Assembly (NCBI GenBank): GCA_003565135.1
Contig: PXDC01000484.1
Location: forward strand, 1-34,288
Direction: 5' to 3'
DNA from: Verrucomicrobiota bacterium
GTDB taxonomy: Bacteria; Verrucomicrobiota; Verrucomicrobiia; Opitutales; T3Sed10-336
DNA: 34,288 bases
The notes under the pieces were generated by a model. That model was not told the DNA's origin, did not search any database, and saw only the letters and a list, made by a program, of their open reading frames with translations. The position numbers and the translations under genes are program-made. Below are positions 25,986 to 34,288 of this stretch, piece after piece; the first letter of the stretch is position 1; each line of letters starts with the position of its first letter.

Positions 25986-27568
25986 ACCTCGTCGATTTCC
26001 TTCGCGCGCGAACCGCCGAGGCGCCCGACCGGCCGGCTTTGATCGAAGGGCCGGCAAACCGTCCGCGTATCACCCGCTACGCCGAGCTGGAGGAACGGTC
26101 GGCCCGGCTCGCGGCGCTATTCCGGGCACGCGGGCTGGCGGGGGGGCAAACCGCCCTGCTCTTCCTTCCCATGTCGGCCGACCTTTACGCCGTCCTGCTC
26201 GGCCTCTGGCGCATCGGAGCCACCGCCATGTTCCTCGATCCCGCGGCCGACGCGGCGACGTTTGCCCGCTGCTGCGCCATCCGGGCCCCCGACGCCCTGG
26301 TCGGACCGGGACGGGCCCACCTGCTTCGCCTGCGCCACCGGGCCCTGCGGCGTATTCCCCATAAGTTCTCCAACGGATTCACCCTCCTGCCGGCGGTCCG
26401 GTTGCACCGGGCAAACGCCCTGGTCCCCCGCGAGCGCATCGATTCGCTCCCGGAGGACCACCCCGCCCTGATCACCTTCACCAGCGGCAGTACGGGCCAA
26501 CCGAAAGCGGCGGTACGCTCCCACGGTTTTCTCCGCGCCCAGCACCGCATCCTTTCGCGGGCGCTCGGACTGCGTGCCGGCGAAGTCGATCTCGCCACAC
26601 TTCCGGTCTTTGCCCTGGCCAACCTCGCTTCCGGATTGACCACCCTGATTCCCGACGCCGATCTGCGCCGCCCGGGTTTCGTCGACCCTGTCCCGGTCCT
26701 CCGCCAGATCGACCGTTTCGGTCCGGACCGCTGCACGGCATCCCCCGCCTTCCTCGAACGGCTGGCCGAGGCCGCCGCGGCCCGTGGCCGGCCGGCGGCG
26801 AGTTTCCGCCAACTGCACACCGGGGGCGCCCCGGTTTTTCCCCGAACGCTGGAAAAACTGGGCCCGTTCGCTCCCAACGCCCGCATCCATGTCCTGTACG
26901 GATCGACCGAAGCCGAGCCTATTTCCGAAATCGCCCGCGACCGTATAACCGAGGCCGAACGGGCCGGTGCGCTGAGAGGGGAAGGTCTGCCGGTGGGAAC
27001 GCCGGCCGAGGGCACCCGGGTTCGCATCCTCCGGGACAACGGCGGACTTCCCCTTCACCCCCGGTCGGCGGCCGAATTCGATCGCCTGCTGGTTCCCCCC
27101 GGCCAGCCGGGCGAAATCATCGTCGCCGGCGACCACGTGCTTCCCGGTTACCTCAACGGCGAGGGTGACGCCGAGACCAAGATCCGCATCGGCCGGGAAG
27201 TCTGGCACCGGACCGGCGATGCCGGCACAAGCGATCGAGAGGGCCGGCTCCGTCTGCTCGGCCGTTGCCGCGCGCGGGTCCCCGACCCCCGCACTCCGGG
27301 CGCCTGGCTCTACCCTTTCTCCATCGAATGTGCCGCCACGGCGTTTCCGGCCGTCCGCCGGGCCGCCTTCATCCGCCACCGGGAGCGGAACTGGCTCATC
27401 CTGGAATCCGAACCCGGAGCCGCGACCCCGGATATTTCGGATTTCGGAGAACTGGCCGGTGCCATCCACGCCGTCACCACCCTGCCCCGCATCCCGGTGG
27501 ATCCGCGCCACAACGCCAAGATCGCCTACCCGGAACTCCGTCGCCTGCTCGAACGGCGGTTGCCGTAG
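25982..27568 (+). CDS. AMP-forming acyl-CoA synthetase/ligase-like (adenylating) enzyme
   Basis: Start ATGA overlap with the GNAT gene. ALITFTSGSTGQPKAAVRSHGFL, LYGSTEAEPISEI, GEIIVAGDHVLPGYLNG, WHRTGDAGTSDREGRLRLLGR. Confidence 0.9.
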   Translation: MNLVDFLRARTAEAPDRPALIEGPANRPRITRYAELEERSARLAALFRARGLAGGQTALLFLPMSADLYAVLLGLWRIGATAMFLDPAADAATFARCCAIRAPDALVGPGRAHLLRLRHRALRRIPHKFSNGFTLLPAVRLHRANALVPRERIDSLPEDHPALITFTSGSTGQPKAAVRSHGFLRAQHRILSRALGLRAGEVDLATLPVFALANLASGLTTLIPDADLRRPGFVDPVPVLRQIDRFGPDRCTASPAFLERLAEAAAARGRPAASFRQLHTGGAPVFPRTLEKLGPFAPNARIHVLYGSTEAEPISEIARDRITEAERAGALRGEGLPVGTPAEGTRVRILRDNGGLPLHPRSAAEFDRLLVPPGQPGEIIVAGDHVLPGYLNGEGDAETKIRIGREVWHRTGDAGTSDREGRLRLLGRCRARVPDPRTPGAWLYPFSIECAATAFPAVRRAAFIRHRERNWLILESEPGAATPDISDFGELAGAIHAVTTLPRIPVDPRHNAKIAYPELRRLLERRLP

Positions 27569-27835
27569 CCGCCGGGCCCGGGCGAAACAACGTTCCCTCC
27601 CCCGGCGGGACGACGGGGCCACAGCGGATACCGGCCTGACGTTTCATACCGAAAACGCCCGACGGCCGGCGCCGCCTTTACATCGGCTATGGGCGGATAT
27701 GGCGACCCGTGGATCGTAATCGGGCCGAAGTCTATGCCCGGCAATCCAACCGAGTGATACAACTATGTGTCGCCCCGAAAAAACACCCCTGCTTTTTTCA
27801 CCTCCGCCCTTCCGGCCGGATCGACATCCCATTGC

Positions 27836-27860
27836 CGATAATTAGCCAGGCTGATTATCG
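27836..27860. promoter_or_regulatory. 25-bp near-perfect inverted repeat upstream of the PLP-enzyme gene
   Basis: CGATAATTAGCCAGGCTGATTATCG: 11 of 12 arm positions pair around a central A; ends 59 bp before the ATG at 27920. Confidence 0.55.
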
Positions 27861-27919
27861 TGTTTCTTTTCCCCTCGCTTTACCGCTGCCTTCCGATCTG
27901 CTATAGCGGAGTTTTAAGC

Positions 27920-29434
27920 ATGAAAGGGTTTCCGACATATGCCGTGGGCGCACGGGTCCCGGACAGTCCGCACGCGGTTTGTTGCAGCCTGCCGACGCTG
28001 CGGGATGTCATCGGGTACGAGGAGGAGGATCCGGCGGTGCGCCGGCACGTGTGCAGCGGCTACCCCCGGTTCGTCGAACACACCTACCTCCGGCGACTGG
28101 CGGAACACGTCGGGACGGAACTGGCTCTGACGGACCGCGCGGTGGCGCTCGCGCCGTCGCGGCGAAGCGCGGAGGGCCTGGTCGCATTTCTTCATTGCGG
28201 CGAGGTGGAAAAACGGGAATGGGGTCCCCTGCAGGTGATCGCGTTTCCGCGGCGCGACGATCTCGTGCGCCGGGCCCGGCAGTATTTCCAGCACGCCGGT
28301 TCCCTCCTTTCCTCAAGGGAGGCGGAAGACCTGCTGTACGGCGCCGGACTCCTGGACCGGCGCCATCCGGACCTGAGAAACGGCGCGGACCCGGAAAAAA
28401 CGGTCCGGGACCACCTGCTTGAGGCGTGTCCCGGACTGGACCCGGAAACGCTTCTCCTGTGCCGGAGCGGCATGAACGCTTTTTTTGCCTCGTTCCAGGC
28501 GGCCCGGCGGCTGCAGCAGCCGAAGGGAAAGACGGTCTGGATCCAGCTCGGCTGGCTGTACCTCGACACCACAAGGATCCTGGAAAAGTTTCTCGCTCCC
28601 GACGAGCGCTGTATCGCACTGCCCGATGCCGGAGACACCGCCGCCCTGGAGGCCGTCTTTGAACGGGAGGGCGACCGGATTGCCGGTGTGATCACGGAGA
28701 CACCCACCAACCCACTGCTCCAGACGGCCAACCTGGCCCGGGCCCGTGAGCTCTGTGATCGTTATGAAAGCCTGCTCTTCGTCGACCCGAGCCTGGCCAG
28801 CCTCTACAACGTGGACGTCCTGCCCTACGCGGATGTCGTTCTCCACAGCCTGACGAAGTATTTCGGCAACCGGGGCGACGTGATGATGGGGATGGCCGCC
28901 TTCAATTCCGCCCGGGGCGACCTGGCACGGGAATGGCACCGGCTGGCTCGAGAGGAGCACGAACCCCCCTACAGTCGGGACCTGGTCCAACTGGCGGGGC
29001 AGATCGGCGACGCCCGGCAGACCGTCGACACGATCAACCGGAACACCATCCGGCTGGCGGCATTTCTGGAGAACCATCCCGCGATCAAGCGGGTTCACTG
29101 GGTTTACGGGAAAACGACCGCAGCCGGGTACCGCCGAATCGCGCGCGGCCCCGAACGTCCGGGAGGCATCCTCACGCTGGACCTGGCCGTGCCGCTGGCG
29201 GATTTCTACGATTCGGCTCCGTTTGTCAAGGGACCGAGCTTCGGCACCCTGTTCACCATGATGTGTCCCTTCATGTACCTGGCCCACTACGACCTGGTAT
29301 CCCATCCGGAAGGGCGCGAACACCTGCGACGGCAGGGGATCGATCCAGACCTGGTCCGGGTCAGCGTGGGCACGGAGCCGGCGGAGGAGATCATCGAGGG
29401 ATTTCGCCGGGCCCTGGCATCACACCGGAAATAG
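27920..29434 (+). CDS. Cys/Met-metabolism PLP-dependent enzyme (cystathionine gamma-synthase-like)
   Basis: ITETPTNPLLQTANLARARELCDRY...LFVDPSLASLYNVDVLPYADVVLHSLTKYFGNRGDVMMG (PLP Lys context); C-terminal LVRVSVGTEPAEEIIEGFRRAL. Confidence 0.85.
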   Translation: MKGFPTYAVGARVPDSPHAVCCSLPTLRDVIGYEEEDPAVRRHVCSGYPRFVEHTYLRRLAEHVGTELALTDRAVALAPSRRSAEGLVAFLHCGEVEKREWGPLQVIAFPRRDDLVRRARQYFQHAGSLLSSREAEDLLYGAGLLDRRHPDLRNGADPEKTVRDHLLEACPGLDPETLLLCRSGMNAFFASFQAARRLQQPKGKTVWIQLGWLYLDTTRILEKFLAPDERCIALPDAGDTAALEAVFEREGDRIAGVITETPTNPLLQTANLARARELCDRYESLLFVDPSLASLYNVDVLPYADVVLHSLTKYFGNRGDVMMGMAAFNSARGDLAREWHRLAREEHEPPYSRDLVQLAGQIGDARQTVDTINRNTIRLAAFLENHPAIKRVHWVYGKTTAAGYRRIARGPERPGGILTLDLAVPLADFYDSAPFVKGPSFGTLFTMMCPFMYLAHYDLVSHPEGREHLRRQGIDPDLVRVSVGTEPAEEIIEGFRRALASHRK

Positions 29435-29521
29435 CTTCGCGCGTCCCGCCGCGGTAAGGATCGACAAGCAGGCAACGCACCGTTTTTGTCACCGCTGAAC
29501 CGAACCCAACCCAACACGACC

Positions 29522-30958
29522 ATGCCGGATCCACGTCCCAACCTTATCCTGATCATGACCGATCAGCAACGCGGCGATTGCCTGGGCATCGAGGGGCACC
29601 CCGTCCTGCAAACCCCGAACCTGGATTGGCTGGCCCGGGCGGGCACGCGCTTCCGGCGCGGCTACGCGGAATGCCCGAGCTGCATACCGGCACGGCGGGC
29701 CCTGATGAGCGGGCAGGCGCCCGAAGCCAATGGCATGGTGGGGTTTGCCGACGGCGTGGAGTGGAACCCGGAACACACCCTGGCGGGCGAACTGGGGCGG
29801 GCCGGCTACCAGACGGAGATGATCGGGAAACTCCACCTGCACCCGCGGCGCAAACGATTCGGTTTCGACCGGTTGCGCCTGGCCGACGCCACCCATGGAA
29901 AACCGGGCGGCGCCAACGACTACGTCGACTGGCTGGCGCGAACCGGCGCGCGCGAAGTCGACCCGGGCGTCACCCACGGCGTATCGGCCAACGGGTGGGT
30001 GGGCCGGCCCCACCCCTTGCCGGAAGAGCGGATGCACACCGCCTGGTGTGTCTCGGAATCACTCGATTTCCTGGAAAAACGCGACCCCGCCACGCCCTTC
30101 TTCCTCAACCTGTCCTTCATCGACCCCCATCCGCCGCTGACCTGTCCCCAATTCTACTACGACCGCTACCTGGGGGAAACCCTGCCCGAACCGGTGGTGG
30201 GCGACTGGGCGGAGCCTTTCTCCGGTCCCGAGCGCGGGCTCCAGGTCGACGGCTCCCGCGTATGCCTCGACCGGCAGACCATGCGCTACGCCCGGGCGGC
30301 CTACTACGGGATGATCAACTTCATCGACGACCAGGTCGGCCGACTGATCAACGCATTGCGGCGAATGCAGCTTTTCGACAACACGTTTATCGTTTTTGCC
30401 TCGGACCACGGGGAGATGCTGGGCGACCACAACCTGTACCGCAAGACGTTCGCCTACGAAGCGTCGGCCCGGGTTCCGTTCCTCGCCTGGGCACCGCCCT
30501 CGATGAATTGCCCGGCCGAGATCGTCAGCCCCGGCCCGGTCGCCCTGCAGGACATCATGCCCACCCTGCTCGACGTCGCCGGGGTCCCGATCCCGGAAAC
30601 GGTGACCGGCCGGAGCCTCATGCCGGTGATCCGCGGCGAAACCGAGCGGGTTCGGGAGGTGCTGCACGGCGAACATGCCGGCTGCTACCGAAACGACGAC
30701 GCCATGCATTTCATGACGGACGGCCGCCGGAAGTACATTTGGTACAGCCAAACCGGGCGTGAGCAGCTCTTCGACCTGGACGAGGATCCGGACGAGATGT
30801 GCGACCTCGCGCGGCAACCGCATGCCGACGCCGCCCTCGATCCCTGGCGCAAACGGCTGGCCGAACACCTGCGGAAGCGCCCGGAGGGATTCAGCGACGG
30901 AACCCGCCTGATTCCGGGACAACCGCACAACACCCTCGTCCCCGCACGCACGACCTGA
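29522..30958 (+). CDS. Sulfatase / arylsulfatase-like alkaline-phosphatase superfamily hydrolase
   Basis: RPNLILIMTDQQRGDCLGIEGHPVLQTPNLDWLARAGTRFRRGYAECPSCIPARRALMSG, IGKLHL, FVFASDHGEMLGDHNLYRKTFAYEASARVPFLAW. Confidence 0.92.
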   Translation: MPDPRPNLILIMTDQQRGDCLGIEGHPVLQTPNLDWLARAGTRFRRGYAECPSCIPARRALMSGQAPEANGMVGFADGVEWNPEHTLAGELGRAGYQTEMIGKLHLHPRRKRFGFDRLRLADATHGKPGGANDYVDWLARTGAREVDPGVTHGVSANGWVGRPHPLPEERMHTAWCVSESLDFLEKRDPATPFFLNLSFIDPHPPLTCPQFYYDRYLGETLPEPVVGDWAEPFSGPERGLQVDGSRVCLDRQTMRYARAAYYGMINFIDDQVGRLINALRRMQLFDNTFIVFASDHGEMLGDHNLYRKTFAYEASARVPFLAWAPPSMNCPAEIVSPGPVALQDIMPTLLDVAGVPIPETVTGRSLMPVIRGETERVREVLHGEHAGCYRNDDAMHFMTDGRRKYIWYSQTGREQLFDLDEDPDEMCDLARQPHADAALDPWRKRLAEHLRKRPEGFSDGTRLIPGQPHNTLVPARTT

Positions 30959-31045
30959 CCGGAACGTATGGCCCCCGGGTCTGGCAAATGGCCGACGACA
31001 AACTCGCTTGCCTTCACCGCCGGTTCGCTTCGGGATAACGAGAGG

Positions 31046-31966
31046 ATGAAAAAACGTCTTTGGACCCCGGCCCGTTTCTGGATCAACATTGCCGCCGACG
31101 CAGCCCGGGGATGGATCCGGCACAACGCGTTCCAGCATGCGGCGGCGCTCGCATTTTACACCCTGTTCTCCATGGCCCCGATCCTGATTCTGGTGGTGGC
31201 GGGAGCGGGAATGGTGTTTGGCCACGAGGAAGCCCGCGGGGAAATCGTCGCCGAGCTCGAGAGCATGATCGGGGAGGAAGGCGCCGTGGCGGTGGAAACG
31301 GCCATCGCCAAGTCGGGACTGGAGGGAACCGGTTATTTTTCAACCACGGTGGGCATCGTTCTTCTCCTGGTCGGCGCCACCACGGTCTTCGGGCAACTCC
31401 AGCAATCGATGAACGATGTATGGAATGTCACCCCGAAACCCACCCGCAGCAGCATCCGCGAGTTTATCAAGACCCGCATTCTGTCACTGACCCTGGTCCT
31501 CACCATCGGTTTCCTTCTGCTGGTGTCGCTGGTCCTGTCCACCGCGGTCTCGGCCATTATCCGTTTCGCCGACGACCTCGTGGCGATTCCCTCGGCCGCC
31601 CTCGGGGGAGCGGATATTGCGGTTTCCCTGATGGTGATCACCGTGCTTTTCGCCATGATCTTCCGGATTCTTCCCGACGTGCAAATCGGCTGGCGCGACG
31701 CGATAAAAGGAGCGCTGGTCACGGCGGTCCTCTTTATCATCGGAAAATCGGGGATCTCATTTTATCTGAGCCACACCGGCACCGCCTCCGCCTACGGGGC
31801 CGCCGGATCGCTGGTCGTGGTCTTGCTCTGGGTCTATTATTCGTCGCTGATTCTTCTCTACGGAGCCGAATTCACCCGGGCCTACGTGGAAGCCACCGGG
31901 CGCATCGTCCACCCCAAAAGAACCGCGGTGAAGGTCCGGCAGCAGATTATCGAAGAAACGGACTGA
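31046..31966 (+). CDS. YihY/virulence factor BrkB family membrane protein
   Basis: NAFQHAAALAFYTLFSMAPILILVVAGAGMVFG, FGQLQQSMNDVWNVTPKP, SGISFYLSHTGTASAYGAAGSLVVVLLWVYYSSLILLYGAEFTRAYVEATG. Confidence 0.93.
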   Translation: MKKRLWTPARFWINIAADAARGWIRHNAFQHAAALAFYTLFSMAPILILVVAGAGMVFGHEEARGEIVAELESMIGEEGAVAVETAIAKSGLEGTGYFSTTVGIVLLLVGATTVFGQLQQSMNDVWNVTPKPTRSSIREFIKTRILSLTLVLTIGFLLLVSLVLSTAVSAIIRFADDLVAIPSAALGGADIAVSLMVITVLFAMIFRILPDVQIGWRDAIKGALVTAVLFIIGKSGISFYLSHTGTASAYGAAGSLVVVLLWVYYSSLILLYGAEFTRAYVEATGRIVHPKRTAVKVRQQIIEETD

Positions 31967-32027
31967 CCCTCCGGCAGCGACGCACCCGCCCCCCCTTTTT
32001 CCCGTCGCCGCGACCGGTGCGGCCGGG

Positions 32028-32045
32028 GCCGGGGGAGTCCCCGGC
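32028..32045. terminator. GC-rich hairpin between convergent yihY-like and rarA genes
   Basis: GCCGGGG-GAGT-CCCCGGC perfect 7-bp stem in the convergent intergenic region; no U-tract. Confidence 0.3.
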
Positions 32046-32093
32046 GGTCCAGTTCGCGGACCCCCCGCAGCCGGCGGCCAGCGGCCCTGGAAA

Positions 32094-33452
32094 CTACGTC
32101 GTCCCCCGCTCCGCCTTGAGTTTTTTCCACCGGGCGAGCCGCTCCGCGATTTCCTTCTCCTCTCCGTTCTCTCCCGGATTGTAGAGATCGAGGGGCTGCG
32201 CCAGGAAAGACTGCCCGGAAATCCCTTCCGGGTATTCATGGCTGTAGCGGTATCCCCGGCCGTGCCCCATACGTTTGGAAGCCTGACCGCCGGTGTCGCG
32301 CAAATGAACCGGAACGCTTTGGAGAGGTTGCTCCCGGAGCGCCTTCTTCGCGGCGATCAGGCCTTCGTACGCCCGGTTGCTCTTGGGAGCCGTGGCCAGG
32401 TAAACGGTGGCGTGGGCGAGATTGATTTCGCATTCGGGCGACCCGACAAAATCGCAGGCGTGATGCGCGGCCGTCGCCACGGAAAGGCCCCGCGAATCGG
32501 CCATCCCCACGTCTTCCGAGGCGAGGATCACCAGCCGCCGCGCGATAAAACGCGGGTCCTCCCCCCCGGCCAGCATCTTTGCGAGCCAGTATAAGGCCGC
32601 GTCCGGATCTCCCCCGCGGAGGCTTTTTATGTAAGCCGAAACGGTGTCGTAGTGCTCGTCCTCGTTCGCATCGTAACGGACCTGCCGCTCGCGGGCGAAC
32701 GAAGCCAGATGGGTTTCGTCCAGTTCTCCCGCTTCCGGCAGGCTCATGACGAGGACCTCGAGGGCATTGAGCGCCCGGCGCAGGTCGCCGTCGCACAAAC
32801 CGGCCAAACCGGAAAGCACCTTTTCCGCGGCCCGGCAGCGCCGGCTTCCGAGCCCGCGCTCGTTATCATCGAGCGCCCGCCGCAGGATCGTGACCACGTC
32901 GGCCGGCTGAAGCGGATCGAGACGGAAAAGATGACTCCGGCTCAGGAGCGGCGGGTTGACGTAAAACCCGGGATTGTGGGTGGTTGCCCCGATCAGGCGC
33001 ACCGTTCCCTCCTCGACGTCGGGCAGGAGCAGATCCTGCTGGGCCTTGTTGAAGCGGTGGAGTTCGTCGATAAACAGAATGGTATCGACATCGGGACGCT
33101 TGCGGGCGAATTCGAGGATCTGCCGCAACTCGGCGACATTGGATTGAACCGCATTGACCCGCACGAAGCGGGCTCCCGTTTCCGCCGCGATCACCTCCGC
33201 CAGGGTCGTCTTGCCGGACCCCGGGGGACCGTAAAACAGGAGGCTGCCGAAGCGGTTGGTCCGGATCAGTCGCGGCAGAAGCGAATCCTCGCGGAGCAGG
33301 TGCTCCTGTCCGATGATCTCCGACAGGCTCCGCGGACGCATCCGGGCCGCCAGGGGACGGTGCGCGGCCTCTGGCGCGGGTTTTGGCGCCGCACCGGGAG
33401 AGGCCGGCGATGACGGGTCGTGGAAGAGTTCGAATTGTCCGGGATCCTGCAT
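32094..33452 (-). CDS. rarA: Replication-associated recombination protein A (AAA+ ATPase, RarA/MgsA)
   Basis: Start at [99 protein letters not shown]. Confidence 0.95.
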   Translation of the reverse strand: MQDPGQFELFHDPSSPASPGAAPKPAPEAAHRPLAARMRPRSLSEIIGQEHLLREDSLLPRLIRTNRFGSLLFYGPPGSGKTTLAEVIAAETGARFVRVNAVQSNVAELRQILEFARKRPDVDTILFIDELHRFNKAQQDLLLPDVEEGTVRLIGATTHNPGFYVNPPLLSRSHLFRLDPLQPADVVTILRRALDDNERGLGSRRCRAAEKVLSGLAGLCDGDLRRALNALEVLVMSLPEAGELDETHLASFARERQVRYDANEDEHYDTVSAYIKSLRGGDPDAALYWLAKMLAGGEDPRFIARRLVILASEDVGMADSRGLSVATAAHHACDFVGSPECEINLAHATVYLATAPKSNRAYEGLIAAKKALREQPLQSVPVHLRDTGGQASKRMGHGRGYRYSHEYPEGISGQSFLAQPLDLYNPGENGEEKEIAERLARWKKLKAERGTT

Positions 33453-33559
33453 GATTGGGCGAACGAACGGTACTCTAGTCCGGGCATCATCGCCCGGCAA
33501 GCGGGAACGGGATGGCATTCCCCTCGACACCCTGGCCCCAGCCGCCCTACCCTGCATCC

Positions 33560-33772
33560 ATGGCTTCCCACGACAACCTGACCGCCGGTCTCGGCGACCT
33601 CTACCGTCAGCAGAGGAAGAAAAAGCGGCCGGCCCCCGTGGTCCGGAACGTTTCCCGGACCCGCACCGGGCGCACCATGGCGCTGGACCCCTTTTACGTG
33701 CTCACGCTGGTCCTTCTCTTTTGCGCCCTGCTCCTGCAGCTCGGGCTGATCGTGTGGTTGGACTTTGTTTGA
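33560..33772 (+). CDS. Small protein with one C-terminal TM segment
   Basis: MASHDNLTAGLGDLYRQQRKKKRPAPVVRNVSRTRTGRTMALDPFYVLTLVLLFCALLLQLGLIVWLDFV: basic cytoplasmic-type region then TM. A start at 33512 is also possible. Confidence 0.5.
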   Translation: MASHDNLTAGLGDLYRQQRKKKRPAPVVRNVSRTRTGRTMALDPFYVLTLVLLFCALLLQLGLIVWLDFV

Positions 33773-33904
33773 CCCGAATGGCGCGGTTGGGGCGCCGAAT
33801 CGAGAGTCGCCTGGGCTCCCGGCCCGGGAAACCACGTCGGACGCGTGGTCTCCTTTGAGCTCAACCGTGGCATTCGACAAGGTCGTGGCCTTCAGGACGC
33901 CCCC

Positions 33905-33960
33905 AAGGGGGCCTTACTCCCGGCTTCCGTCCCAGGTCCACCGGGAATAAGGCCCTTTTT
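33905..33960 (+). terminator. Long imperfect hairpin followed by a T-run
   Basis: AAGGGGGCCTTACTCCCGG / 17-nt loop / CCGGGAATAAGGCCCTTTTT; about 14 of 15 core pairs with one C-A mismatch. Confidence 0.6.
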
Positions 33961-34288
33961 CGGGGGGGTAACCATCCCTCCCATCCTTGTCGAACTCGAC
34001 CCCCGTTTACCGGCGGTCGAAAATGTCATCCCCGTTTCGGGATTTCCCCGGGCCGGCCTGGACCCACCCGCGTTGCATCACTCCCGGAGGCTGTTCTCCC
34101 TGGTCGGAAAAAATTCATCGCTTGGTTTGTTTCCTGGCCGGCCCCTCGAAACCGTTCGCCTGAGATCGCCGGACGATTTCCCTGTAGCCAATGTCGTGCC
34201 AACTGAGAATGAAGTTTATATCCTGCTTATGCCCAACTTTTTAATTATTTTAGTTCCGTTTGATGTGGATCAGAATCGGAGAGCTGAA

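Noticed and set aside
1-34288. CRISPR arrays, tRNA/rRNA genes, IS elements, phage or defence genes
   Set aside because: No regularly spaced repeats, tRNA-like cloverleaf with CCA, transposase/integrase or recognised defence-system proteins were seen; a tool scan (tRNAscan, ISfinder, DefenseFinder) would be needed to exclude them firmly.

Overview
High-GC bacterial chromosomal window, densely coding, with four main blocks. (1) 1-4.7 kb: a GNAT/nitrilase fusion (5' truncated), a Tsr3/DTW-like protein, an NhaC-type Na+/H+ antiporter, a small carboxylesterase and a small membrane protein. (2) 4.7-12.3 kb, minus strand: an 11-gene Mrp/Mbh-type cation antiporter operon in the order E-F-G-DUF4040(MbhD)-MbhE-B-C-D-D2-small ORF-D3. 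MrpA is split and there are three D-like proton-channel subunits. (3) 12.5-17.4 kb, minus strand: an RND permease, adaptor and TetR operon. A perfect 22-bp palindrome lies between it and a divergent, tightly packed plus-strand cluster (17.56-27.57 kb): class I HMG-CoA reductase, UbiA prenyltransferase, rifampin-phosphotransferase/PEP-synthase-like protein, DUF3419/BtaA-like protein, phytol/dolichol-kinase-like protein, GNAT-like protein and AMP-forming ligase. This cluster is the best candidate for an undescribed system, probably an isoprenoid/lipid pathway; the product is unknown. (4) 27.9-34.3 kb: a Cys/Met-metabolism PLP enzyme, a sulfatase, a YihY/BrkB protein, RarA, a small single-TM ORF, and a structured non-coding tail. 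I saw no rRNA, tRNA, CRISPR array or transposase. All family calls come from reading the translations by eye; no database search was run. NhaC plus Mrp suggests, but does not prove, a saline or alkaline lifestyle.
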